DNA of 64,000 nt from CAVYUC01 sp963783085 (lineage in GTDB: Bacteria; Bacteroidota; Bacteroidia; Bacteroidales; Prolixibacteraceae). This document shows positions 19,480-27,736 of the stretch, one piece after another. The stretch spans positions 1 to 64,000 of the forward strand of contig CAWAMJ010000014.1 in assembly GCA_963783085.1 (NCBI GenBank), read 5' to 3'. The translations under genes and the position numbers were made by a program. The first letter of the stretch is position 1; each line of letters starts with the position of its first letter. The notes beneath the pieces are model-generated. The model saw only the letters and a program-made list of their open reading frames with translations, was not told the origin of the DNA and did not search any database.

Positions 19480-19794
19480 TTATGCTTCTGCGGTTATTTT
19501 TGCATTTTTATCCTTTTCATCCGGTTTCGACATTTTCTTTTCAGCATAACTGGTAACATCGTCCTTTACCTTTTCGGCATATCCGGTAACTTCATCCTTT
19601 ATCTTTTCAAATTTTTCATCGATAACCTCAAGTAAATCCTCCAATTTTACTTTTAATGAATCATAGTAATCTTCACCTTTCCTTGCAACCTTTTTCCTGG
19701 TTTTCGATCCTTTTGCAGGGGCAAATAAAATCCCTGCCAATACACCGGCGGCTGCGCCAGCCAGTACACCCAAAAATATTTTTCCTGAACTCAT
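19480..19794 (-). CDS. YtxH domain stress protein
   Basis: The 104-residue protein starts MSSGKIFLGVLAGAAAGVLA, the glycine-rich membrane segment typical of YtxH. The motif ILFAPAKGSKTRKK and an amphipathic helical tail follow. The ATG at 19794 is used because the earlier in-frame ATG at 19842 lies upstream of the -7 box of element copy 7. YtxH proteins are general-stress associated. Confidence 0.88.
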   Translation of the reverse strand: MSSGKIFLGVLAGAAAGVLAGILFAPAKGSKTRKKVARKGEDYYDSLKVKLEDLLEVIDEKFEKIKDEVTGYAEKVKDDVTSYAEKKMSKPDEKDKNAKITAEA

Positions 19795-19857
19795 AATTAT
19801 TTTTTTAATTGTTTTAACTGAATTGTTACAAAGATCGGCCATCGTGCGCTAACCGGT

Positions 19858-19895
19858 GTTACACTATTTCGGAAATGATTTACATCATTCACACG
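19858..19895 (-). promoter_or_regulatory. 38-bp regulatory element, copy 7, with -7 box
   Basis: On the minus strand it starts CGTGTGAATGATGTAA (the only copy with C first), with second half-site AAATAGTGTAAC. The box GATCTTTG at 19829-19836 has exact 22-bp spacing. It drives ytxH and possibly the AI-2E transporter gene. Confidence 0.75.
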
Positions 19896-19952
19896 TTTAC
19901 CTGGCCAGATTGCAGTATTTCATGGCTCCGGGTATAAATTGATATAGCTTCG

Positions 19953-20066
19953 TTATTCTTGTTTCGTCGGAAGGCGGGTGCTAATTCCCCCTGCATGGTA
20001 TTCAATAAAACCTATTGCCCATGCAATAATCAGGATTACTGCAATGATGCAGAGTAAATTTCCCAT
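19953..20066 (-). CDS. Short lmo0937-like membrane peptide (possibly truncated)
   Basis: The 37-residue ORF begins MGNLLCIIAVILIIAWAIGF and continues EYHAGGI, matching the N-terminus of lmo0937-type proteins. It then ends early in STRLPTKQE instead of the usual second helix. This looks like a shortened or decaying member. It is in the unit after element copy 8. Confidence 0.5.
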   Translation of the reverse strand: MGNLLCIIAVILIIAWAIGFIEYHAGGISTRLPTKQE

Positions 20067-20140
20067 AATCTTATTGGCAGTTGTTTGTTTTTTTGTGATT
20101 TCTGATTTCCGAAGAACTTTTTGAATTGAGAAAGTTGCCT

Positions 20141-20308
20141 TTAATTTAGTACCTGAAAAATAAACATTCTGCCCGCTTCAGTACCGATCGTATTTTTCGT
20201 CGAATAAGAAATTCGGGGCAATTTTATCCGGACCTTCCAAACTTTTGCCATTAACCTGAATTTTGATGAGCCGGCAGTTTTGAATAAAAATGTTGACTTT
20301 GCTTTCAT
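20141..20308 (-). CDS. Possible 55-residue small protein after element copy 8
   Basis: The first ATG after the transcription start predicted from element copy 8 opens a basic 55-residue frame beginning MKAKSTFLFKTAGSSKF. A different frame in the same DNA encodes IQVNGKSLEGPDKIAPNF and ends DEKYDRY at 20178. That frame looks more protein-like but has no ATG after the promoter. One of the two frames, or a frameshifted combination, is probably real. Confidence 0.3.
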   Translation of the reverse strand: MKAKSTFLFKTAGSSKFRLMAKVWKVRIKLPRISYSTKNTIGTEAGRMFIFQVLN

Positions 20309-20388
20309 TGTCGTTTATTATTGTTTTAAAAATAATGTTGTAAGTAATGAATACACTTTCAAAGGTATTTCCCCTTGACCCCTGAATT

Positions 20389-20426
20389 GTTACATAACTT
20401 CGCGAATTCGTTACATCATTCACACA
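20389..20426 (-). promoter_or_regulatory. 38-bp regulatory element, copy 8, with perfect -7 box
   Basis: On the minus strand the halves are TGTGTGAATGATGTAA and AAGTTATGTAAC. A perfect -7 box TACCTTTG at 20360-20367 has exact 22-bp spacing. The stop codon of the hybrid kinase gene is the TGA within TGTGTGA. Confidence 0.82.
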
Positions 20427-22147
20427 TTATTACAGGAACTTAAACTCCTGGTTATCATTTTTCTAAACTTGAGCCTGTTTATTGGTTTTGAGATGTAATC
20501 ATTGCATCCTGCGGCCATCGATTTCTCCCTGTCGCCAATCAATGCATGAGCCGTTTGCGCAATTATCACCACCTCTTTATTGAATTCCCTGATTTTCCGG
20601 GTGGCTTCATAACCATCCATTTCCGGCATGTTTATATCCATCAGCACCAAATCAATATCATGATTCTTCCGGCAAACATCAACCGCTTCAACACCGGTTG
20701 TGGTTATCAAAATTTTTTCGGCAAAATCCTCAACCATTTTAATCATAAGCATTTCCGAAATTTTATCATCTTCCACAATTAAAATTTTCAATTTTTTGGC
20801 AGGAACTTTAGCGGGTTTTGCCAATCTTGTTTTTTGTGGTTTACCGGTTTGCAACGGGTACAACGGCAGCGTAAAAAAGAAGGTAGCGCCTGTAGAATTG
20901 CCATTTTTGCGGGTGTTGTTTTCCACCCAAATTTTCCCTCCGAGCATTTCCACATAGGCTTTTGAAATGGATAAGCCCAGACCGGCCCCCTCGAAGTTCC
21001 GGTTTAAAGTTTCGCTGCCCTGCCTGAACCGTTCAAAAATGAACAGCTTTTGTTCTTCCGGAATTCCGCGACCACTGTCTTTTACATAAAATTCAAGAAA
21101 ATCGTCGTTCACTTTGTAGCCCAATTCAACAGAGCCTGACGGGGTAAATTTTATCGCATTTTTTACCAGGTTGGTGAGTATTGCATATAACTTTTCACGG
21201 TCTGTTCTCACAAATGCTTTATCTGAATCCAACCCGTTTTTAAAGGAAATATGCAATTTTTTCTGTTCTGCCTCCAGCTTGAAAAAGTGATAAATGTACT
21301 CCACCTGTTCGTTTACATTCGTTTCTGAAATCGCCAGTTCAATTTGCTGTGATTCTATTTTTGAGATGCTGATAATGTCGTTGATGATGCTGAGCATGCG
21401 GGTGCCGCTTTTCTGAATGATTTCAATAAATTCCTGCTGTTTTTCACCCGTCAGTTTTAGTGATTTTAAAAGTTCGGCAAAACCCAGAATCCCGTTCATG
21501 GGTGTTCTTATTTCGTGGCTCATGTTGGCCAGAAACGCCGATTTCAGCCTGTCGCCTTCTTCTGCTTTATCCTTGGCTTTTTTCAATTCATTCTCAGCGT
21601 GTTTGCGCTTTGAGATGTCAACCAGTGAAACGAGGCATTTTTCGTCGGTAGTGCTGGCGATTCCGTCAAAAATGACATATTTCACTGACTCAATGCCTGT
21701 TACAAGTTTAAGCTCACAGGTTTGCTTTACATATGTTTTGAATATTTTTTTGAGAAATTCATTATAAACCACTCTCGTATCAGAGGATACAAAAAATCCG
21801 AAAGTACTGCCAACCAGGCGAGAACGTTCTTTCTCCAGCAAAAGTTCTGCGCTGATATTCAAATCTGCAATTTTACCTTCCCTTGTAATTGTCAGGTACC
21901 CCGAAGGGGCAAAATCATATAGTTCAATATATTTCTTTTTCGTAAGTTCTGCCCGCTCCTTTGCCATCCTGAGTTCGTCATTTTGCATTTCCAGTTCTAC
22001 ATGATGCAGTTCGAGCTCGTGAACAAGTTTTACATAATCAGCGTCGCAAAATGATAATTCTGATTTATTTGGCTTCTCCTTTTGTAACATCCCTGCTTTG
22101 GGGCGCAGGTTTCCCAATTTGTTTTCTGTTTTTTTTCGTCTACTCAT
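20420..22147 (-). CDS. PAS-containing hybrid histidine kinase with receiver domain
   Basis: The protein has 575 residues. In order: an N-terminal coiled coil (LVHELELHHVELEMQNDELR), a PAS domain (about residues 70-185), HisKA with MSHEIRTPMNG, HATPase_c with the G-boxes DSGRGIPEEQ and GAGLGLSI, and a C-terminal receiver with phospho-acceptor Asp in LVLMDINMPEMDG and the later Lys in SKPIN. There are no membrane segments, so it is cytoplasmic. The gene follows a Thivi_2564-like gene by 18 bp, and its last codons (NNV) and stop lie in element copy 8. Confidence 0.92.
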   Translation of the reverse strand: MSRRKKTENKLGNLRPKAGMLQKEKPNKSELSFCDADYVKLVHELELHHVELEMQNDELRMAKERAELTKKKYIELYDFAPSGYLTITREGKIADLNISAELLLEKERSRLVGSTFGFFVSSDTRVVYNEFLKKIFKTYVKQTCELKLVTGIESVKYVIFDGIASTTDEKCLVSLVDISKRKHAENELKKAKDKAEEGDRLKSAFLANMSHEIRTPMNGILGFAELLKSLKLTGEKQQEFIEIIQKSGTRMLSIINDIISISKIESQQIELAISETNVNEQVEYIYHFFKLEAEQKKLHISFKNGLDSDKAFVRTDREKLYAILTNLVKNAIKFTPSGSVELGYKVNDDFLEFYVKDSGRGIPEEQKLFIFERFRQGSETLNRNFEGAGLGLSISKAYVEMLGGKIWVENNTRKNGNSTGATFFFTLPLYPLQTGKPQKTRLAKPAKVPAKKLKILIVEDDKISEMLMIKMVEDFAEKILITTTGVEAVDVCRKNHDIDLVLMDINMPEMDGYEATRKIREFNKEVVIIAQTAHALIGDREKSMAAGCNDYISKPINRLKFRKMITRSLSSCNNV

Positions 22148-22165
22148 TTAAATTTGTTTATAGTT

Positions 22166-22375
22166 TCATTCCAGAGCGGAGAGAGGTAAACTAAACGGTA
22201 ACGTTTTCAAACTTTTCAACATACCAAACAAATTCAGCAACCATATAACAGGAATGGTTACCACAACCACGTTGAGAATGTTTTTGATGGCGCGCTGCAT
22301 GGGAATGTAACTGTTTACCAACCTGAGAATAACTCCCGGAACGATAATAACGATAAGAATTGTTAAAATTGGCAT
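22166..22375 (-). CDS. Thivi_2564-like mini membrane protein
   Basis: The 69-residue protein starts MPILTILIVIIVPGVILRLV and continues SYIPMQRAIKNILNVVV, the hallmark of Thivi_2564-type peptides. It has about 18 extra C-terminal residues. The family start at 22375 lies only 6 bp after the -7 box of element copy 9, so the message would be leaderless or nearly so. Confidence 0.75.
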   Translation of the reverse strand: MPILTILIVIIVPGVILRLVNSYIPMQRAIKNILNVVVVTIPVIWLLNLFGMLKSLKTLPFSLPLSALE

Positions 22376-22410
22376 GACTAACAAAGGTTAGGTTTCCGGC
22401 AATAAAAAGC

Positions 22411-22448
22411 ATTACATAATTTTGAATAAGAGTTACATCATTCACACA
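22411..22448 (-). promoter_or_regulatory. 38-bp regulatory element, copy 9, with -7 box
   Basis: On the minus strand the halves are TGTGTGAATGATGTAA and AAATTATGTAAT. The box AACCTTTG at 22382-22389 has exact 22-bp spacing. It drives the Thivi_2564-like/hybrid kinase unit and is the last copy in the window. Confidence 0.78.
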
Positions 22449-22613
22449 TTGGGAACTACCTCGGGTAAACTGCAACTGGCTGAAAAATGGGAAAAGCTGC
22501 TCAACGAGCGATTAAAAATGCTTCAGGAGCCAATGTCTGGGCCCGATGGCCGGGCCGGGGCAATGGTTTCTGTTCCGCCAAAAAAGAAATCGCAAAAACG
22601 GGTGACAGCCTGA
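22449..22613 (+). pseudogene. Possible 3' remnant of an unidentified gene
   Basis: A reading frame adjoining element copy 9 encodes LQLAEKWEKLLNERLKMLQE and ends in a basic tail (PPKKKSQKRVTA). It looks like the helical end of a larger protein, but its only ATG (22422) lies inside the regulatory element. The arrangement parallels the restriction-enzyme remnant beside copy 3. No family is recognised. Confidence 0.35.
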
Positions 22614-22894
22614 AATTGAGGAGAAAAGTAAGGTGAATAAATTGAATATTTACACATTATAACATCAGACTCCTCCTGACCCTGTCTGTCGTCAGGCGGG
22701 CTCTCCGGAGGGAAGGGAAAGGGGGATTTAGGGGGCTAAATAACTGGAGTGCTTTCAATTTGCGGGTAATTTAACATATCAAAACCCCTTTGAGGCAGCC
22801 TCTTTTTTTATTCCCGCCCGCAAATGATAGCCCGAACAGGGATTTATTTATAATTTTGAACATGAAGCGGGACGATTATTAAAATTAGATTTAT
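22614..22894. other. Gene-free interval with GC-rich intergenic repeat
   Basis: It holds a short GC-rich stretch near 22670-22735 (CCTGTCTGTCGTCAGGCGGG and a purine-rich run) of the kind dispersed between Bacteroidota genes, plus the leader of the next gene. I see no gene. Confidence 0.4.
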
Positions 22895-24196
22895 TTGAAT
22901 AGTAAGAACAGAAATACGACACCGAATCACGACAAATTTTGGTTTGCCCTTGATAATGCTGCCAAAATATTTCCGGCTATTACTACCAAAGAAGTTACTT
23001 CAGTCTTCCGGTTAACGGCTGTTCTGAAACAACCCGTAAAAATAGAGCATTTACGAAAAGCGGTTTTGCTGGCTGAAAAACGATTTCCCTATTTTATGGT
23101 GCAACTCCGGGAAGGTTTTTTCTGGTTCTACCTCGAGCATCTCGCGCAACACATTCCCATTGAAGCAGACGATCAGGTTTGTTGCAGAAAATTCCCAAAA
23201 GGAGGGCTGTTAATCCGGTTCCTGGCGAGGGACAACCAAATTAGCGGGGAATTTTCGCATATTTTGACAGACGGAACCGGGGCGTTCCGGTTTTTTAAAG
23301 CCATTCTCATCATCTACTTCGGCGAATGTGGTGTAGAAATTCCCGATGAATACCGGATTAACGAACCGGTTAGCCAAATTCCGAAAGAGGAATACGAAGA
23401 TGCATACAACCGGTATTTTAAGGCCGAAATCCCGCCGATGATCAAACGTTCAAAGGCCTTTCACCTGCCTTATTCCGTAAAACCAGCCCCCCGCTTTAGC
23501 CGGCTCAATGCAATTGTTTCAATGGAAACATTGAAAAAGGTGGCACGCGAAAAAGGAGTAAGCATAACCGTTTATCTCGTTTCGGTTTACCTTTATATAT
23601 TGCAGGAAATATTTGAAAATTTGAAGGGGTTTAACAACCATAAAAAACAAAAAAAGCTCCGTATTCAGGTGCCGGTGAATTTACGCAATATATTTCCGTC
23701 GGAAACCATGCGGAATTTTTCGCTGTTTGTAATGCCGGAGATCGACCTGCGCCTGGGCCACTACACGTTCGATGAGATTCTTAAATCGGTTTATCACCAA
23801 ACAAAACTGGAAACCGATGAAAAGCTGATCAATAAAAACATTTCGAGAAACGTAGGCAGCGAAAAGAAAATCTACGTCAGGGGAATACCGCTGTTCCTGA
23901 AAAGTTTAATCCTGCGCATGAAATATTACTCGCTGGGCACGAGCCAGTACAGCGGTGTACTTACCAATTTGGGGAAAATAGATTTGCCCGGTGAAACCGG
24001 CAGATTGGTTGATTATTTTCTACTGACAGCGCCTCCGCCAAACAAGATGTTGAAAATTAACTGCGGCATTGCCGGATTTGCGGATAAATTGGTGCTGAGC
24101 TTTGGGAACGTCACAACATCGGTTGAATTTGAAAAAAAGTTTTTGCAATATTTACGCGACCAGAACATTTCGGTTGAATGGGAAAAAAATGAGTAA
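22895..24196 (+). CDS. Condensation-domain-like acyltransferase (alcohol acetyltransferase-like)
   Basis: This 433-residue protein has the fold signatures of the condensation/PapA/alcohol acetyltransferase superfamily. The active-site motif appears as SHILTDGTGAF, giving HxxxDG. A second conserved block, RIQVPVNLRNIFP, lies near the middle. These enzymes transfer acyl groups to alcohols, glycolipids or peptides. The start is a TTG at 22895, since no ATG or GTG fits before the conserved FWFALDNAAKIFP. The next gene starts 6 bp later and encodes a zinc-ribbon membrane protein. Confidence 0.8.
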   Translation: MNSKNRNTTPNHDKFWFALDNAAKIFPAITTKEVTSVFRLTAVLKQPVKIEHLRKAVLLAEKRFPYFMVQLREGFFWFYLEHLAQHIPIEADDQVCCRKFPKGGLLIRFLARDNQISGEFSHILTDGTGAFRFFKAILIIYFGECGVEIPDEYRINEPVSQIPKEEYEDAYNRYFKAEIPPMIKRSKAFHLPYSVKPAPRFSRLNAIVSMETLKKVAREKGVSITVYLVSVYLYILQEIFENLKGFNNHKKQKKLRIQVPVNLRNIFPSETMRNFSLFVMPEIDLRLGHYTFDEILKSVYHQTKLETDEKLINKNISRNVGSEKKIYVRGIPLFLKSLILRMKYYSLGTSQYSGVLTNLGKIDLPGETGRLVDYFLLTAPPPNKMLKINCGIAGFADKLVLSFGNVTTSVEFEKKFLQYLRDQNISVEWEKNE

Positions 24197-24202
24197 CAGG
24201 TT

Positions 24203-24928
24203 ATGATACGATGTCCGAACTGTGGGGTGGAACTGGAAGAAAATGTCAATTTTTGTTCTTTATGCGGAGAACCCTTAATGGATAAATCCGCAGAAAATAC
24301 CGCTTTTATAAGGTCTGGGAAAATGCGGCGGGAAGAAAAATTGCTGACGGAATATCAACAATTAACCGGCTTTCAGAAAAGAAAAATATTTTGGCAAATA
24401 TCCGGGTTAATACTTATTTCCGCTATTATTACCACTTTACTCATCGATTTTATCGGGAACCGGCACATCACCTGGTCAAAATACCCGGCTACAATCAGCC
24501 TGGTTTTATTCATCAATTTTACGCTGAGTACATTTCTGCGCCGGAAAATTATACTCATGGTTTTGTTAAGCTTTTTATCGGTAACAGGCCTTTTTGTGCT
24601 TTTCGATTTTTATGCCGGCAATACCGGGTGGGAAATACAACTTGGGACCCCCCTGATTCTGGCTGCGTATTTAACCGTTTTTGCACTCATTGTTTTGGTG
24701 CGGAAAGCAAGGCAAAAAGGCCTGAATATTATTGCATTTTCTTTGATGGCAGCCGGATTGCTGTGTATTTGCATTGAAGGGATAATTTCAGTTTACTCCC
24801 AAAGCTCCTTTCATTTCAGCTGGAGCCTGATTGTGATGGTTTCCGTTGCAATAATTTCCATGCTCCTGTTGTACATTCACTACCGGCTGAAAAGGGCCAC
24901 CGACCTGAAACGGTTTTTTCATATTTAG
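24203..24928 (+). CDS. Zinc-ribbon membrane protein (DUF6320-like)
   Basis: This 241-residue protein opens with a zinc ribbon (CPNCGVELEE then CSLCGEPL) and then has six hydrophobic segments. The tight spacing after the acyltransferase gene implies a shared transcript and a joint role, probably in glycolipid or polymer acylation at the inner membrane (inference). Confidence 0.75.
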   Translation: MIRCPNCGVELEENVNFCSLCGEPLMDKSAENTAFIRSGKMRREEKLLTEYQQLTGFQKRKIFWQISGLILISAIITTLLIDFIGNRHITWSKYPATISLVLFINFTLSTFLRRKIILMVLLSFLSVTGLFVLFDFYAGNTGWEIQLGTPLILAAYLTVFALIVLVRKARQKGLNIIAFSLMAAGLLCICIEGIISVYSQSSFHFSWSLIVMVSVAIISMLLLYIHYRLKRATDLKRFFHI

Positions 24929-25170
24929 AAGATGTTTTTTATTTGGTTCTTTTGTTTTGAAATAAAACCAAAGAATTCGTAATAAAACTTTTGAAGAGGC
25001 ATATAATGAATTTATTGAATGAGGCTAAAGTCTTGTTATATAGCAATTCAACCACCGGTCAGCTTAAACTGGCGGGAATACAAAAATAGAACGAAATCGG
25101 ACTTGATTAGCTTCATTGCCGTTCACTTCACAGGCTGCGTGAAAACAGGATAAGAAGTAATTAATTTTTG

Positions 25171-25298
25171 CACCGGGTTTTAACCCGGTGATTTCATGAT
25201 GAATGAAAGTCGGCTTTAGCCTTTAATTTTCAGCATTTTAAAGGCTAAAGCCTAAACTTTGCCAATAAGCTTTAACTACCGGGCTAAAGCCACGGTGT
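25171..25298. repeat. Cluster of palindromic intergenic repeats
   Basis: The stretch holds a perfect palindrome (CACCGGGTTTTAACCCGGTG at 25171-25190), a long hairpin (GGCTTTAGCCTTT at 25212-25224 against AAAGGCTAAAGCC at 25240-25252) and a related copy near 25278-25298. It lies in the gene-free interval 24929-25424, where no coding region is supported. Confidence 0.65.
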
Positions 25299-25424
25299 AA
25301 AAATTTGTATTCTTCACACAACCTGTTCAGTGAAAAGATACTGGAATTTCCAGTAGGAAAGGGTTTTTAACCACATTTTTTTAAGCAAAAAAAGCTTATT
25401 GACTAAGTGCCTAATTCAATAAAT

Positions 25425-26030
25425 TTATTCGTTATTCACCACTTTTGATGATGATTGGGGTTCTTTGTTTTTTAAGTATCCGGCAATCAAAAAAAATGAG
25501 ACAAGTAACAACAGATCAGTAAAAATATAAAGTACTTCAATTTTGGGTATCCTTCCCACCGGAAATAAGAATCCGCTAAATGCAATGAGCACGGAATGCA
25601 ATGTTGGAAGGATTTTCTTTACTGCGGCAACAATTCCAAAAATTCCAAGGGTAACCGGCCAAATCGGACCAAAAGTCATCATAAAAATGTACATATTACG
25701 ATCCATTTCCAGAATGGTGTAAGAATTTGGCTGCGTGGCATTTAAAACAGAATCTACACCAAACACAAAACCCATGAAACAACCAAACACCAAAAGTATT
25801 CGGAACAACACTGACCATTTTGGTAGTTTTTCAGACGAAAGCTGAGTTAAACCAAGCATCGGGAAAGTAAACAAATACATGGCAATACATTGTATAAAAC
25901 CACCGGTAACTCCGTTGTTCATTCCATTTCCCAGAAAAATATAGGCCAATGAACTTGTTATTAAAAAGGCAGGCGCTGCATAAAATGTAATGAGGTTAAA
26001 TTTTTCAAAACTTCTACTTTGCTGTGTCAT
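25425..26030 (-). CDS. Six-pass membrane protein of unknown function
   Basis: This 201-residue protein has six hydrophobic segments with few polar residues between them. No motif is recognised. It follows the AraC-type gene in the same direction after 23 bp, so it may be a target or partner of that regulator. Confidence 0.65.
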   Translation of the reverse strand: MTQQSRSFEKFNLITFYAAPAFLITSSLAYIFLGNGMNNGVTGGFIQCIAMYLFTFPMLGLTQLSSEKLPKWSVLFRILLVFGCFMGFVFGVDSVLNATQPNSYTILEMDRNMYIFMMTFGPIWPVTLGIFGIVAAVKKILPTLHSVLIAFSGFLFPVGRIPKIEVLYIFTDLLLLVSFFLIAGYLKNKEPQSSSKVVNNE

Positions 26031-26053
26031 AATTTACTTTTTTAAAAGCAAAT

Positions 26054-26875
26054 TTATTCAGCTGTTTCGGTATATAATTGTAAAAAATCGACAACTTGTT
26101 TGTTGTTCAAATCAGTCTTTACAAAACGGCCAGGTGAAATTCCGGTATATCTTTTAAAAAAGCGGTTGAAATGCGATTGATCAAAAAATTCGGCGTCGTA
26201 AGCCACATCGGTTAACATCGAAAAATCTTTAAGATTATTTACCGCGTTTTTTAGTCGTATCAATGAAGAATATTCCTTTATGTTCAATCCGATAACCTGA
26301 TTAAATAAGCGTTCCAACGTGCGCTGGCTTACATTTAAACTATTTGCAATCACCTGCGACGACAAAAGCCCCATTTTTAAATGAATCAGCTCCAAAGCTC
26401 CCATAATTGCAAAGGGAAAACCTGCATTCTTCAAAAAAACCGTTTTTAAAAATGCCTCAATCAATTTTATCTTATCAATGAAGCTATTGCTATCCTTCAT
26501 TTTTCGATTTAATTCCGCTACAACTTTTTGATTTGCAATTTCAGACAAACTAATAATCTCATTCTTAAAATCGTACAAATGAATTTTGAATAAGGAATAT
26601 ATGGCATACGGTTTCATAAATACCATAATAACTTCAAATGTATCGGAAGTTTCAAAGTAGCGCTTATTGGTAAAAGCCCCCGAAATTCGTGTGGTAATGT
26701 TACTGCAATTTGTGCCTGCATACCGCGCATTTGTGTTTCCTGATAATTGAAAAGTCAAAACATTGATGTTATCAGGTAAAAACATAAAATTTCGCTTCTC
26801 ACTGGCTTTGATGTGCAAATAAAAGTCAATGTAAGGCTTTATTATTTTATCGGGTAATATTCTTTGAATTAACAT
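26054..26875 (-). CDS. AraC-family regulator with DUF6597-like N-terminus
   Basis: This 273-residue protein has an N-terminal sensing part (residues 1-150, beginning ILPDKIIKPYIDFYLHI) and a C-terminal AraC domain with two HTH motifs (SSQVIANSLNVSQRTLERLF and SMLTDVAYDAEFFDQSHFNR). The ligand is unknown. It probably controls the downstream membrane protein gene. Confidence 0.85.
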   Translation of the reverse strand: MLIQRILPDKIIKPYIDFYLHIKASEKRNFMFLPDNINVLTFQLSGNTNARYAGTNCSNITTRISGAFTNKRYFETSDTFEVIMVFMKPYAIYSLFKIHLYDFKNEIISLSEIANQKVVAELNRKMKDSNSFIDKIKLIEAFLKTVFLKNAGFPFAIMGALELIHLKMGLLSSQVIANSLNVSQRTLERLFNQVIGLNIKEYSSLIRLKNAVNNLKDFSMLTDVAYDAEFFDQSHFNRFFKRYTGISPGRFVKTDLNNKQVVDFLQLYTETAE

Positions 26876-27090
26876 ACCAAATCCGGACTTTCACTCAGCA
26901 ACACAGCTACATAATTTACATCAACATTTGTAAGTTATCTGTTTTTGTTTAAAAACAGGGTTGATGCATTTTTTGTTTAATTCACCCATACCGGTTCCGG
27001 ATGAAACTATCGGTAAAGAATTAATTACAAAAGCACACCGGAATCTGGTTGGGGCAATATATTTTTTCGTGGAAAACAATCATCTGAATT

Positions 27091-27735
27091 TTATAATACC
27101 GTCCACAGTTCGTTCCATAAATCCCTGTCCAGTACAAAGTACAGGAGCAGACTGGCAACCCATCCGTGGTAAAGGCCGAGGGCCCAAATGTTTCTCCATT
27201 TAAACCAGGCCGTTAAAAACACCAGTTCCATTAAAAATGTAAAAATCATTAAAGGCAGGCTGGGGTAATGGACCAATGCAAACGCCAGCGACGTAAAAAG
27301 ATACAGTTGAAATTTACTGAGGTTCATTGTTGTAACTGACTGCAAATTTCCAACAACCAGCGCCACTATCAAAAACTGCTGAATGATTCCCCATGCCGGG
27401 TAAAACACAAAAACGGGAATTACATGCCAGTTAATAAAAACGGCATTGTACGAAATGCCATACCAAACGATGGCTGCAACCATAACCAATGCAAACGGTG
27501 CCAGAAAAAAGAATGCCTGTTTAAAATAATCTTTGCGAAAACCCCACTGCTGCAAAATATGCTTATTCCCACGGTACCTTTTATAAATGTAAACCGACCA
27601 GAAGATACATGCAGCCGCAATATAAAAAGCGCGAAAGTTCAGCCAGTCCATTAAAACATATTTTAGGAAACCGGTTGCCAAAACTGCGGTTATTTCAAGC
27701 CACCGCCTTTTGTCAGTTATTTTCGAATCCTCCAT
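27091..27735 (-). CDS. CPBP-family membrane protein with altered active-site motif
   Basis: This 214-residue membrane protein keeps the order of CPBP/Abi motifs: GIIQQFLIVALV (usually EExxxR), FALVHYP (second histidine motif) and LYHGW (third motif). The catalytic Glu pair is Gln-Gln here, so protease activity is doubtful. Its start is 2 bp after the GH130 stop, so the two genes are cotranscribed. Confidence 0.7.
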   Translation of the reverse strand: MEDSKITDKRRWLEITAVLATGFLKYVLMDWLNFRAFYIAAACIFWSVYIYKRYRGNKHILQQWGFRKDYFKQAFFFLAPFALVMVAAIVWYGISYNAVFINWHVIPVFVFYPAWGIIQQFLIVALVVGNLQSVTTMNLSKFQLYLFTSLAFALVHYPSLPLMIFTFLMELVFLTAWFKWRNIWALGLYHGWVASLLLYFVLDRDLWNELWTVL

Positions 27736-27736
27736 T

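Noticed and set aside
717..22448. The nine repeated elements as a CRISPR array or an integron attC array
   Set aside because: The copies are kilobases apart, are asymmetric with a promoter box at a fixed distance, differ in their middle bases and have no cas or integrase genes nearby.
26961..27203. Plus-strand frame starting MMHFLFNSPIPVPDETIGKE
   Set aside because: The C-terminal half is antisense to the CPBP gene, and the rest has no family match. It could be a very small gene but support is too weak.
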